From contig NZ_CALBGN010000018.1 in assembly GCF_937893305.1 (NCBI RefSeq), positions 1 through 64,000 of the forward strand: a DNA stretch of 64,000 bases. The letters run 5' to 3'. Positions within the stretch are counted from its first letter, which is position 1; each line of letters starts with the position of its first letter. Source of the DNA: an uncultured Helicobacter sp. GTDB lineage: Bacteria; Campylobacterota; Campylobacteria; Campylobacterales; Helicobacteraceae. The notes under the pieces were generated by a model. That model did not search any database, was not told where the DNA came from, and saw only the letters and a list, made by a program, of their open reading frames with translations. Positions 1 through 8,669 of this stretch are shown here, piece after piece. A program made the position numbers and the translations under genes.

Positions 1-1077
1 TCAGATTTGCTTGTAGAGCCGCCATCTTTGATTTTAGAATCAGAATAAGTCCCATAAACCCCTAATAACAAAGCATCTGTAACTTGTCTATCATAACCAA
101 TGCTAATCCCACATAAAGAACCATTATCTCTATCAATGATATTTGCACCTCCAAAAGCATTAGCCCAAACACTATTAACAGAATTATTAATTCCATAATA
201 ATCAAATTTTGTATCAGAACCTAAAGCAGCAAGTTTAGAGTCTTTTAGAAGTTTTGCAAGTGCATAAGGGTTAGAGTATTGAACATTTCTTGCAGTGATT
301 GAAGTTTCATTAGAAATATTCATAGCAGTATTAGCACTAGAGTTTGCACCCATAGAATCTGTTTGAGAATTTGCGGAGGATTCTATTGAATGCGTGAAAG
401 CAACAAGTTTTTTGGCATCCAATGCTAAATCTACAAGCACAGCTTTTGTTCTCTCATCTAGCTTTGTTGTGTCAATTTTATCTAGTGCTTTTATAACATT
501 CTCTAAATGCGCTTCCAATCCTTGTGGTTTTTCTATACCCAAAGAAGCATTTGCATTAGGATCCTTTTTGATTGCTTCATATTCTTTATTAAGGCTTTGC
601 TTCTAGCTCTTCTAGTTCCTTTTTAGCTTCGTCAAGCTTTTTATTAGCGTCTTCTAATTCATCTTTAAATGTATTAGGATCATAAGCTTCTATTTATTCT
701 TTTGTTTCCTCTAAATTGTCTTTCATACTTTTAATCATTTGAAGTTTTGCATAAAGAAGAGTTCTAGCATTAACTTGTAGCCTTCCTTCAGCACCTAATT
801 TATCTCCATTGACTTTAAGTGTATAAAGCACAAGCAGATCCTCTTTATATTTGTCAAAGTCTATCTTTCCTTTTTTTTCAAATTCATCTGCTAAATCTTG
901 AACACTTTCTACCGATTCAAAATCTCCACTTTGATTTTTATTAATCCAAACACCGTCTTTTTCTTCAAAATTTTGTTGAAAATTATCAGGTGTTACTTCA
1001 GTAGCATTTGCTGCTAGTGCTGTAATCACTCCTAAGCCCAATAAAGCTCGACTTGCGCTAATTGAAATTTTTAGCAT
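1..1077 (-). pseudogene. Autotransporter remnant, interrupted; 3' end outside window
   Basis: The reading starts at ATG 1077 with a signal peptide (MLKISISASRALLGLG...ANA) and runs 127 codons to an in-frame TAA at 694-696. The same frame then continues with coiled-coil-like sequence (DELEDANKKLDEAKKELEEL) to a TAA at 589-591. Between about 589 and 605 the coding sense moves by +1. It then stays open to base 1 with typical autotransporter beta-domain sequence (SVWANAFGGANIIDRDNG, SIGYDRQVTDALLLGVYGTY). I read it as one secreted or surface autotransporter gene with two lesions. Whether the first 127 codons are still made as a secreted peptide is unknown. The AAGGAG ribosome site is at 1083-1088. 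The beta-barrel end and any passenger repeats downstream are not visible. Confidence 0.75.
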
Positions 1078-1110
1078 TTTTTCTCCTTGTTAAATAAAAT
1101 AAAAAGAGAA

Positions 1111-1136
1111 ATTTTACCCCCCCCCTGAAAAGTCAA
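1111..1136 (-). promoter_or_regulatory. Promoter with poly-G9 spacer (putative phase-variable switch)
   Basis: Reading the minus strand upstream of the autotransporter remnant, TTGACT (1131-1136) resembles a -35 box and TAAAAT (1111-1116) a -10 box. They are separated by 14 nt, of which nine are an unbroken G run (1117-1125 on the plus strand as C). A change in tract length would alter the -35/-10 spacing, and 17 nt would need three more Gs. G-tract slippage is a well-known switch in Helicobacter and Campylobacter; its use here is inferred. Confidence 0.55.
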
Positions 1137-1153
1137 GAAAAAACTGCAAAATT

Positions 1154-1729
1154 TTATAAATTTGTGTTAGCATCTGCTAGCACAAATGCACACAAAACTT
1201 TCGCGCCGTGTTTTTCTAAAAACTCCTTTGCTTCAAGCAAGGTTAAGCCACTTGTTATAATATCATCTACAAGCACAATTTCTTTTCCTATTACTTCACG
1301 CTGTAAAATAAATTTTCTAGGATTTTGCTCTCTAAATTTCAAGCTCTTTCCTGCATAACGCACATCATTGCTTGCATAAATCGTGCGATACATCGGCTTT
1401 AGACCCACTTGTTTTAAATGGTTTAAAAAAATCGCATTATGTGCATAGCCTTGCTTACTTATCCTATCATCAACACCTACACCAAAACAATCATAAGTCT
1501 TTTTTTGTGCTTGCAAATGTTTTAGTGCAAGTTTAGATAATTCCCTATAAACTTTGCTTCCTAAAACAGAATATTTTGCGTGAAGCAAAAAAGAAATTGA
1601 ATCATAATCAAAAAACCCATACACTTTAAAATCTTGCAATTTCCTACAAGTTCTCTTTACAACAATAAGCCCCAAACAATCTTTACATAAATCCTTAAAA
1701 GAGAATTTCCCACATAATAAACAGCGCAT
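1154..1729 (-). CDS. comF: ComF-family phosphoribosyltransferase-like protein
   Basis: A 191-residue protein with an N-terminal zinc-ribbon-like pair of CxxC motifs (CLLCGK, CKDC) and a C-terminal PRPP-binding loop of the type I phosphoribosyltransferase fold (VLVDDIITSGLT, about residues 151-162). This is the ComF architecture. ComF proteins act at the inner face of the membrane in DNA uptake during natural transformation. Its ATG overlaps the tmk stop codon (TAATG at 1727-1731), so the two are probably translationally coupled. The family assignment is firm; a competence role in this organism is inferred. Confidence 0.85.
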   Translation of the reverse strand: MRCLLCGKFSFKDLCKDCLGLIVVKRTCRKLQDFKVYGFFDYDSISFLLHAKYSVLGSKVYRELSKLALKHLQAQKKTYDCFGVGVDDRISKQGYAHNAIFLNHLKQVGLKPMYRTIYASNDVRYAGKSLKFREQNPRKFILQREVIGKEIVLVDDIITSGLTLLEAKEFLEKHGAKVLCAFVLADANTNL

Positions 1730-2295
1730 TAGGTTTTTATAAAATCTATAATTTTAGTTGTTATAACATCTTGTGGTAAGCTTGCATTTAGCACAAGTGA
1801 TTGTATGCTTAATCTCTCCATTGTCTTTTTTAATCTCTCTTGTAACTCTAAAAGATAAGACACCCCTCTTTTTTCAATCTTATCCTTGCTCTTTTGATTT
1901 AGGCGAAACTCTAGCGTTTGTCTATCAAGTTCAAGCAAAACTGCTTTGTTTGGTAAGAGATTTTCTAAAGCAAAAGCATTATAAGTCCTTAAAATCTCAA
2001 AGTCAAAATCCCTAGCATACGCAATCCCAGAAATTAAACTTCTATCACTAATAATCAGCTTATCTAAATTTGGCGCAATCACGCTTGCAAAATGCTCTGC
2101 TCTATCAGCTAAAAAAAGTAACATTTCAGCCTTTGGACTTGCAATATCTGTCTTTAACAAAATCTCTCTAATCTTCACTCCAAGCGGTGTAGCTCCGGGT
2201 TCAAAGGTAAAAATTGCCTCCTTAAATACTTCTTTTAAATTTGTAATCTGCGTGCTTTTACCCGCTGTATCAATTCCTTCTAATACAATATACAA
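1729..2295 (-). CDS. tmk: Thymidylate kinase
   Basis: Phosphorylates dTMP to dTDP in the cytoplasm. The 188 residues open with the P-loop EGIDTAGKST (residues 6-15) and carry the DRS motif (SDRSLISG) of the nucleoside monophosphate-binding site. The start is TTG at 2293-2295, preceded by AGGGAA about 8 nt upstream; no closer ATG fits the conserved N-terminus YIVLEGID. It lies 9 bp after coaD and overlaps comF at its end. Length is somewhat shorter than the E. coli enzyme but normal for Campylobacterota. Confidence 0.93.
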   Translation of the reverse strand: MYIVLEGIDTAGKSTQITNLKEVFKEAIFTFEPGATPLGVKIREILLKTDIASPKAEMLLFLADRAEHFASVIAPNLDKLIISDRSLISGIAYARDFDFEILRTYNAFALENLLPNKAVLLELDRQTLEFRLNQKSKDKIEKRGVSYLLELQERLKKTMERLSIQSLVLNASLPQDVITTKIIDFIKT

Positions 2296-2304
2296 AACAA
2301 TTCC

Positions 2305-2799
2305 CTATTTCAAACTCAAACTTATAATATAATCTTTCACACTCTTTGGCACAAGATGCGTAATCTCTCCGCCGTGTGTAAGGATTGAACGCACCACAGT
2401 AGAACTAATAAAAGCATTCTGCAAAGAAGGCATTAAATAAATTGTTTCTAGCTCCTTATTTAACGATGCATTTGCATATCCCATTTGTAATTCATATTCA
2501 AAATCACTTACCGCCCTAAGCCCACGCACTAAAATTTTAGCTCCTTGCTCTCTAGCAAACTCCGCAATTAAGTGATCAAAAAAATGCACACAAACTTTTG
2601 AAGCAATGTTTTTGGATTCCATAATTGCTAGATTTACCATTTTTACGCGTTCATTAAGACTAAATAAAGGATTTTTTCCCTTAGATTCTGCCACAGCAAT
2701 AATCAGCCCATCAAAAAGCTTACAAGCGCGTTCAATCACATCTAAATGCCCATTTGTAATCGGATCAAAAGTTCCCGGATAAATGGCAATTTTTGGCAT
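2305..2799 (-). CDS. coaD: Phosphopantetheine adenylyltransferase
   Basis: Adds AMP to 4'-phosphopantetheine in coenzyme A synthesis. The N-terminal nucleotidyltransferase motif YPGTFDPITNGHLDV with the T/HxGH-type site is intact, as is the C-terminal FISSTVVRSI loop. I start it at ATG 2797-2799, giving 164 residues, because this ATG overlaps the pyrC stop (TAATG) and has GGAG at 2809-2812. An in-frame TTG at 2812-2814 would add five residues that the family lacks. It is followed after 9 bp by tmk. Confidence 0.95.
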   Translation of the reverse strand: MPKIAIYPGTFDPITNGHLDVIERACKLFDGLIIAVAESKGKNPLFSLNERVKMVNLAIMESKNIASKVCVHFFDHLIAEFAREQGAKILVRGLRAVSDFEYELQMGYANASLNKELETIYLMPSLQNAFISSTVVRSILTHGGEITHLVPKSVKDYIISLSLK

Positions 2800-3797
2800 T
2801 ATACATAACTCCAAGTGAGTGTTTTTTTAGCAAAAAGCGGCACGATTCCATCAATTTCTTGTGGGATATCAAAAGGCAATTTTGTAAGCGTTATAATCTT
2901 ATTAGTCTTTGGTAAATTATAAATCTTTTGTGCATTATCACTTATAAAACTTTGGAGATTTTCTAGTTTATTATACTTTTCAAACAACTCCGCAAGCCCA
3001 AGCAACACAATAGGTGCGCTAAAGATTCCAGCTGCTCCTTTAGCACTTTCTTTGTTTGCTTTTAAATGTGGTGCAGAATCACTTCCAAAAGAGAATTTAC
3101 AATGCGCATCTAACGCCACCTGCAACAGAACGTCTCTATCTTTTGGAGTTTTTAGAATCGGTTTGCAAAAATAATGCGGATTTAATCCACCGCCTATCAC
3201 ATCATCTAAACTTAAAGCAATATGATGTAAGGTGAGTGTTGCAAAAAGATTATTATATTTCTCAACAAGTGCAATAGAGCGATGATCACTTAAATGTTCA
3301 AAAATAATTTTTAAACGCGGAAAAGATTCCGCAAGCTCTTTAAATACAGGGTGAAACTCCATTTCTCTATCTAGTGAAAACCCATTACTCTCTCCGTGAA
3401 TACTTAAAAACATTTCAAGATCTTGTGCAATTTCTAAAATCTTTAAAATCTTATCATCTAAAACACTGCTTACACCACTTTCACTGCCTGTTGTTGCACC
3501 CTTTGGATAGAGTTTTAAAAACCTAATTCCAGCTTCTTTTGCCTTCTCCAACACGCTTTTATTAAGCTCTTCTGTGAGATACAACGACATCAAGGGATTA
3601 AAGGTGGAATCCCCACAAGCATTTTGGATTCTCTCTTTATACTCTAAAGCAAGCTCTACATTAGTAATAGGCGGAGTTAAATTTGGCATTACAAGTGCGC
3701 CACTAAAAAACTTTGCCGTATATTTTGCCACGCTTTGCAACATTGTTCCATCACGCAAATGTAAGTGCATATCATAGGGGGATTGTAATTGTATCAT
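2799..3797 (-). CDS. pyrC: Dihydroorotase (class II)
   Basis: Catalyses ring closure of N-carbamoyl-aspartate to dihydroorotate in pyrimidine synthesis. The 332 residues show the metal-binding HxH near the N-terminus (YDMHLHLRDG, residues 8-17), the lysine region RFLKLYPKG that is carboxylated in the family, EHLSDH, and GSDSAPH with the catalytic Asp near residue 240. This is the active PyrC, in contrast to the degenerate homologue at 7294-8547. ATG 3795-3797 directly abuts the pgm stop, and its own stop overlaps the coaD start. Confidence 0.95.
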   Translation of the reverse strand: MIQLQSPYDMHLHLRDGTMLQSVAKYTAKFFSGALVMPNLTPPITNVELALEYKERIQNACGDSTFNPLMSLYLTEELNKSVLEKAKEAGIRFLKLYPKGATTGSESGVSSVLDDKILKILEIAQDLEMFLSIHGESNGFSLDREMEFHPVFKELAESFPRLKIIFEHLSDHRSIALVEKYNNLFATLTLHHIALSLDDVIGGGLNPHYFCKPILKTPKDRDVLLQVALDAHCKFSFGSDSAPHLKANKESAKGAAGIFSAPIVLLGLAELFEKYNKLENLQSFISDNAQKIYNLPKTNKIITLTKLPFDIPQEIDGIVPLFAKKTLTWSYV

Positions 3798-5204
3798 TTA
3801 AGATTCCTTTATTTGCTCTAATAATTCTAACAAAGCTTTTTGATACACCTTGCATAAAGAATCGCTTTTTGCTTCAAAGCGCGTTACAAGCACTGGGGTT
3901 GTATTGCTAGCGCGGATTAGCCCCCAACCTTCTTCAAACACCACACGCACGCCATCAATTGTAATAATATCCACGATTTTTGGAAAATTTACCGGCAATG
4001 CACTAGAATCTTTTAAGATTTTCTTTAAACGCTCAACACTTGCAAATTTCTCTTCTTCTGTAGTTTTTATCTTAATTTCATCTGTAGAATAAAGCTTTGG
4101 CAAACTCTCTAAAACCCTATCAAACTCCAAACCTTTAAAATGCACTAGCTCAAGCACACGCAACGCTGCATAAGTGGCATCATCAAATCCAAAATAACGA
4201 TCATTAAAGAAAATATGCCCACTCACTTCAAACGCCATTTGAGCATTACTTTCTTTTAGTTTCACTTTAAGATTGCTATGCCCTGTTTTATACATTATCG
4301 CCTTGCCGATTTTGTCAATGCTTTCATACATATTTAATGAACATTTCACTTCACCAATCACCACAGGATTTGGAATCGTGTTTGCAAAAATAATTGCTAA
4401 TTCATCACCTTTATAGACTTTATTTCCACTTGGAGTATATTTAATCACTGCCAATCTATCCCCATCGCCATCAAAGGCAAATCCGATTCCACCTTTTTGG
4501 CAAACCTCTTCATGCAGAAAGCTTAGATTTTTCTCTTCGCTTGGATCTGGATGATGATTTGGAAAGTTTCCATCAGGCTCTAAAAACAGCCCATTATACG
4601 CAATTTCTAATCTATCTAAAATTTTTGTTATTCCAACACCTGCAATCCCATTGCCACAATCCATACTAATAGGGATTTTAAATCCCTTTAAATGCGCAAA
4701 CTCTTTACATAAATACTCCACATATAAATCTAGTGCATTTAATGTTTTAATTTCTATATTTAATGGAATCTTTTTTTCTACAAATTCCCAATTAAGAGTA
4801 TCAAATTCTCTTTGAAGCGCGTAAATTTGCTCTCCAAAAAACGGCTCTTTTAATAGTGTGATTTTAAAGCCATTATATTCTGGGGGATTATGAGAACCTG
4901 TAATCATCACACTTCCATCTAGTTGCAATCCCCCTTCAAATTCGCAATATAAAGCATAATACGCAACAGGTGTTGGGATCTCCCCTAAATGATAAGGAGT
5001 TATTCCACTTGCTAGCACACCTTGACAAAACCAATCAAAAATTTCCTTAGAGTGCAAGCGCGCATCAAAACCAACGCCCAAAGTAGCTCCACCGCGCTTA
5101 TGCAATTCTAACCCTACTAAATAGCCAATCCGCACAACATTTTCTCTCACCAAATCTTTTCCATAGATCCCACGAATATCATATTCTCTAAAAATCACTA
5201 GCAT
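3798..5204 (-). CDS. Phosphomannomutase/phosphoglucomutase
   Basis: A 468-residue alpha-D-phosphohexomutase that interconverts hexose 1- and 6-phosphates for LPS and surface polysaccharide precursors. Visible motifs are FREYDIRGIYG at the N-terminus, the phosphoserine loop MITGSHNPPEYNG (near residues 100-112), the metal loop AFDGDGDRLAV, a sugar-binding GHSNLK/FEVSGHIFF region, and the C-terminal phosphate loop RASNTTPVLVTR. It corresponds to the AlgC/ManB type; substrate preference cannot be read from sequence. It ends immediately before pyrC and starts 2 bp after mqnX ends. Confidence 0.92.
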   Translation of the reverse strand: MLVIFREYDIRGIYGKDLVRENVVRIGYLVGLELHKRGGATLGVGFDARLHSKEIFDWFCQGVLASGITPYHLGEIPTPVAYYALYCEFEGGLQLDGSVMITGSHNPPEYNGFKITLLKEPFFGEQIYALQREFDTLNWEFVEKKIPLNIEIKTLNALDLYVEYLCKEFAHLKGFKIPISMDCGNGIAGVGITKILDRLEIAYNGLFLEPDGNFPNHHPDPSEEKNLSFLHEEVCQKGGIGFAFDGDGDRLAVIKYTPSGNKVYKGDELAIIFANTIPNPVVIGEVKCSLNMYESIDKIGKAIMYKTGHSNLKVKLKESNAQMAFEVSGHIFFNDRYFGFDDATYAALRVLELVHFKGLEFDRVLESLPKLYSTDEIKIKTTEEEKFASVERLKKILKDSSALPVNFPKIVDIITIDGVRVVFEEGWGLIRASNTTPVLVTRFEAKSDSLCKVYQKALLELLEQIKES

Positions 5205-5206
5205 TT

Positions 5207-6460
5207 CTATCCTTCTAAGTTGTCTTTAACGCTGCTTAACACTTCTTTACCTGCAATATACAGCCTATATGCAACCTTAGCATACAAAATCAAATTTTGT
5301 GCTAAAAACTCTTCAGTCTTTGGAAGCTGAAACACAGCAAAATCTGCCAAATTCCCCACCTTTAATTCTCCTAATAAAAAGTTGGAATCCAAAAAAGCAT
5401 TGCGCGTTACACTTAGAAGCAATTCCCTTGCTAGCATCTCTAAAGGTATATCCTCATAAGCAAAAAGTGCAATTCTTAACTCATCTAAAAGCGATAAAGA
5501 GTCATTTGAACTCTTTCCATCTGTGCCAAGACAAAGCGGAATCCTAGCATTTTTAACCGCCTGTAAATCTAGGTATTTTCCATTTAACAAGCGATTAGAT
5601 TTAGGACAGCTAATAATCTTGCCTTTTTGTGCGTGAATTTGCTCTAAAATTTCCGCATTAACTTCTAAACAATGTGTAAAATACACATTATCTATCCCAC
5701 TAAAAGCCCTTAAAAAACTCTTTGCATCATAAAAGGATTTCATTGTTTTTTTGAAAAATCTCTCATAAAAGCCCTTAAAATACCCATCACTTGATTCTAG
5801 CCACTCCCTCTCCGCCTTTGATTCTAAGAAATGCGCACTTACAAGCAAATCTTCTTTTTGCGCCACTTCTAGAACTTTTTCTAGCAGTTTTGGATGCACA
5901 GAATAAGGTGAATGCACCGCAATTGCCGGTATAAAACGCGCACTCTTTTTTGCCTTAGAATCTTCTAAACGGGCTAAGAAATTTTGATACAAAAAGTCCA
6001 TTGCTTCTATACTTGAACCAATAATCTCATTAAAATATAGCACGCGTAAAGGTGAATTTGCCAAAACCTCTAAATCCACTCCGTGGCTAGAAATCGCCCC
6101 TACAAACCCAACACCACTTTTTAAGCAATCCATAACCCCTTGCTGCATTGCATTTTCTAAACCTTTTTCCATTAAAGATTCTCTCTTTGATAAAACGCTA
6201 TCTAACCACTCTCCAAACTCTCCAAACTTTAAGACCCCTTCATTATTACTAAACTCTAAATGTAAATGCAAATTTGCAAATGCTGGCGTTATTACACAAG
6301 AATCAAAATATTCTTTTTTAGCGTCTTTATATTTTGCACACAATTTTGTATAATCGCCCACTTCTAAGATGAGTTGTCCATCAAAAAGGATTCCACCTTT
6401 TTTGAGCACACTAAATTCTTCATCACACAATACAACAAAATCCGCACCAATAATTTGCAT
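5207..6460 (-). CDS. mqnX: Aminofutalosine deaminase (amidohydrolase family)
   Basis: An amidohydrolase of the type that deaminates 6-amino-6-deoxyfutalosine in the futalosine route to menaquinone used by Campylobacterota. Metal ligands are visible in order: HLHLEF, HSPYSVHP, SAHFLESKAEREW, THCLEV and LGTDGKSSND. I chose ATG 6458-6460 because the family begins close to MQIIGA. A GTG at 6467-6469 that overlaps the mscS stop (GTGA) is an alternative and adds three residues. No strong ribosome site precedes either, which suggests coupling to mscS. The substrate is inferred from family and phylum. Confidence 0.83.
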   Translation of the reverse strand: MQIIGADFVVLCDEEFSVLKKGGILFDGQLILEVGDYTKLCAKYKDAKKEYFDSCVITPAFANLHLHLEFSNNEGVLKFGEFGEWLDSVLSKRESLMEKGLENAMQQGVMDCLKSGVGFVGAISSHGVDLEVLANSPLRVLYFNEIIGSSIEAMDFLYQNFLARLEDSKAKKSARFIPAIAVHSPYSVHPKLLEKVLEVAQKEDLLVSAHFLESKAEREWLESSDGYFKGFYERFFKKTMKSFYDAKSFLRAFSGIDNVYFTHCLEVNAEILEQIHAQKGKIISCPKSNRLLNGKYLDLQAVKNARIPLCLGTDGKSSNDSLSLLDELRIALFAYEDIPLEMLARELLLSVTRNAFLDSNFLLGELKVGNLADFAVFQLPKTEEFLAQNLILYAKVAYRLYIAGKEVLSSVKDNLEG

Positions 6461-6465
6461 TTTTA

Positions 6466-7290
6466 TCACTTTAAAGGCGCATTAAGATTAATATCAAGTT
6501 TATTATAAGGGATTTCAATCCCTTCCTTATCAAAACGCACTTTTACTTTTTGCAACAAATCAAGTTTTGCGCTGATAACTTCACTACTATTTACCCAAAA
6601 ACGCACCATAAAATCCACACTACTTGCGTTTAACACATCTACGCCAATAAGTGGCTTAGGATCTTTTAACACAATCTCTTCTGCATCAAAAATCTCTTCT
6701 AAAATACACTTTGCCTTATCCAAATCACTTGTATAAGATACGCTAAAAATCAAATCCAAGCGACGCGTTGGGTTTGCATTAACATTAATAATAGGACCTG
6801 AAACAATCATAGAGTTTGGTAAAATCACAAGTTGATTATCTAAAGTCGTAATTTTTGTTTGAAACAAATTCACTTCTTGCACTCTGCCTGTAATAGAATT
6901 TAGTGTAACAATATCTCCTTTTCTAAAATGCTTTAACACAACAATTAAGATTCCACTTGCTAAATTTGACAAAGAATCTTTAAGCGATAGACCAATAGCT
7001 AAACCTGCTGTTCCAAGAACTGCAATAATAGAAGTTGTTTTCACGCCAAGATTTGTAAGTGCTGTGATAATTGCTAACACAAATATTCCTACAAATGCCA
7101 CATTTTTTAAAAAACCAGCAAGTGTTTCGTCTTTCGTTGTTTTAACAATCAATTTTGCAATATATCTTGAAAAAATCCTAGCAACATAATAGCCAATGAT
7201 AAGAATAAAAAACGCACTCACAACATTTGGTAAAAACCCAAAAAACCAAGCAACAAATCTATCCCAAATTAGTAAAAATTTCTCTTCCAT
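6466..7290 (-). CDS. MscS-family small-conductance mechanosensitive channel
   Basis: A 274-residue inner-membrane protein with three hydrophobic segments (about residues 15-36, 58-80 and 84-106). The third is the glycine/alanine-rich pore helix (VLGTAGLAIGLSLKDSLSN). The beta domain follows (GDIVTLNSITGRVQEVNLFQT, residues about 123-143), then the cytoplasmic alpha/beta domain. Size and layout match MscS, which opens under membrane tension during osmotic downshock. It sits 3 bp after pyrC' and overlaps or abuts mqnX, so it probably belongs to the same transcript. Confidence 0.9.
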   Translation of the reverse strand: MEEKFLLIWDRFVAWFFGFLPNVVSAFFILIIGYYVARIFSRYIAKLIVKTTKDETLAGFLKNVAFVGIFVLAIITALTNLGVKTTSIIAVLGTAGLAIGLSLKDSLSNLASGILIVVLKHFRKGDIVTLNSITGRVQEVNLFQTKITTLDNQLVILPNSMIVSGPIINVNANPTRRLDLIFSVSYTSDLDKAKCILEEIFDAEEIVLKDPKPLIGVDVLNASSVDFMVRFWVNSSEVISAKLDLLQKVKVRFDKEGIEIPYNKLDINLNAPLK

Positions 7291-7293
7291 TTT

Positions 7294-8547
7294 TTACCAC
7301 ACAATCTCTTTTCCACTTACAAACACACGCTTAACTTGCCCTTGAATAATAGAATCGTAATAAGGCGATTCCATATCATCTACCACACTTGTTCCCTTTG
7401 TATCAAATAACACCAAATCCGCATCATAACCTGCCGCAATAAGTCCTTTTGTCTGAAGCCCTAAAACATTTGCAGGATTAAAACTCAAAATCTTACTAAA
7501 TTCACTTAAGCTTAAATGCTCATTTTTTACCAAAAGCGTATAGCAAAGCCCCATAAAACTTTCAATCATATCTACTCCAAATGCCGCTTCTTCAAAAGCC
7601 AAATCTTTTTGAGCAAGAGACTTTTCAGACTGCAAAGAAGTCAAAAGCGTAATTTCGCCTTTTTTTACACTTTTTACTAATGCCTTGCGTGTAGATTCTG
7701 ATTTCAATGGAGGCTTGATTTTTGCTGCTGTGTTGTAGTTACTACAAAGATTTTCTGTAAGGAGTAAATGATGGATAGAAGTTTGTAAATGTAACTTCGC
7801 TTTTTGCTCTTTTGTCTTATTTTCTAAAGCCTTTAATTGCTGGATAATCTCCACACTTCTATGTGTCGCAAGTGCTAAAAATACCGCTTCTACCCCCATA
7901 AAACGCGCCATTTCTGCCATTTGCGCCACTTCTTTTGTTTCACTTAGAGTTGGAATTGCTGGCAACCCTAAAAGAGAAGAAAGCTCTCCATCATTCATTA
8001 CGCCATTTGCACTTAGCGATTCATCTTCACAAGTAAAAAACATCGGCACATTAAACATCAAAGCAAATTCACACGCACGCCTTAGCAAATTACCATCTGT
8101 ATTTGACTTTGCAAAAATCCCTTTTGCACCTTTTTTATGCAGTGATGCAAGCTCATTTAAACTTGTTTTGGATTCCATATTAACCGCTTCAGAAATCCCA
8201 ATAATCTCTGCTTTTAACTCTTCTTTAATCGCGTTTAACAGCTCTAAACCAAGCTCACTACTTAAAGTTGGCTTGCAATCTGGTATTAAAAGAGCCTGCG
8301 TAATTCCACCTTTTGCAGCTTTGCTGGAGAGCTTTAACAAATTTTCCTTGCTTAAGATTCCATTACTAACACGCGTATTTAAATCAATTGCACCGGGTAA
8401 TAATGCAAGATTTTCTGCTTCTATGATTTCTTCGTTATCTTTTGGCAAAATGCTTCTACTAACTTGCGTAATCTTGTTTCCTTCAATACGCACATCACCT
8501 CTTTGCTCACCATTTGCATCACAAACCATCGCTCCTTTAATAATCAT
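7294..8547 (-). CDS. Dihydroorotase-like protein, probably catalytically inactive (PyrC')
   Basis: Resembles class I dihydroorotase/hydantoinase (LPGAIDLNTRVSNG near the N-terminus; FEEAAFGVDMIES; FNPANVLGL). Every metal-binding position I can align is replaced: the HxH after PGxIDL is N-T-R, the histidine before CEDE is T, and the TDHAPH motif is missing. Such PyrC' proteins in other bacteria hold aspartate transcarbamoylase in its active assembly. That role is inferred here. Start ATG 8545-8547 is preceded by AAGGG; an upstream TTG at 8580 would add 11 unlikely residues. It lies 3 bp before mscS. Confidence 0.82.
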   Translation of the reverse strand: MIIKGAMVCDANGEQRGDVRIEGNKITQVSRSILPKDNEEIIEAENLALLPGAIDLNTRVSNGILSKENLLKLSSKAAKGGITQALLIPDCKPTLSSELGLELLNAIKEELKAEIIGISEAVNMESKTSLNELASLHKKGAKGIFAKSNTDGNLLRRACEFALMFNVPMFFTCEDESLSANGVMNDGELSSLLGLPAIPTLSETKEVAQMAEMARFMGVEAVFLALATHRSVEIIQQLKALENKTKEQKAKLHLQTSIHHLLLTENLCSNYNTAAKIKPPLKSESTRKALVKSVKKGEITLLTSLQSEKSLAQKDLAFEEAAFGVDMIESFMGLCYTLLVKNEHLSLSEFSKILSFNPANVLGLQTKGLIAAGYDADLVLFDTKGTSVVDDMESPYYDSIIQGQVKRVFVSGKEIVW

Positions 8548-8669
8548 ACGCACCCTTAAAAATCTATATAAGTTTAACAATTATGGCAAATTCCAAGCTA
8601 AAATTTAATAAAAACTTGGATTTATACCTAAAAAGATTTATTCTACTTAAAAAAAATAGCAAATTCCAT

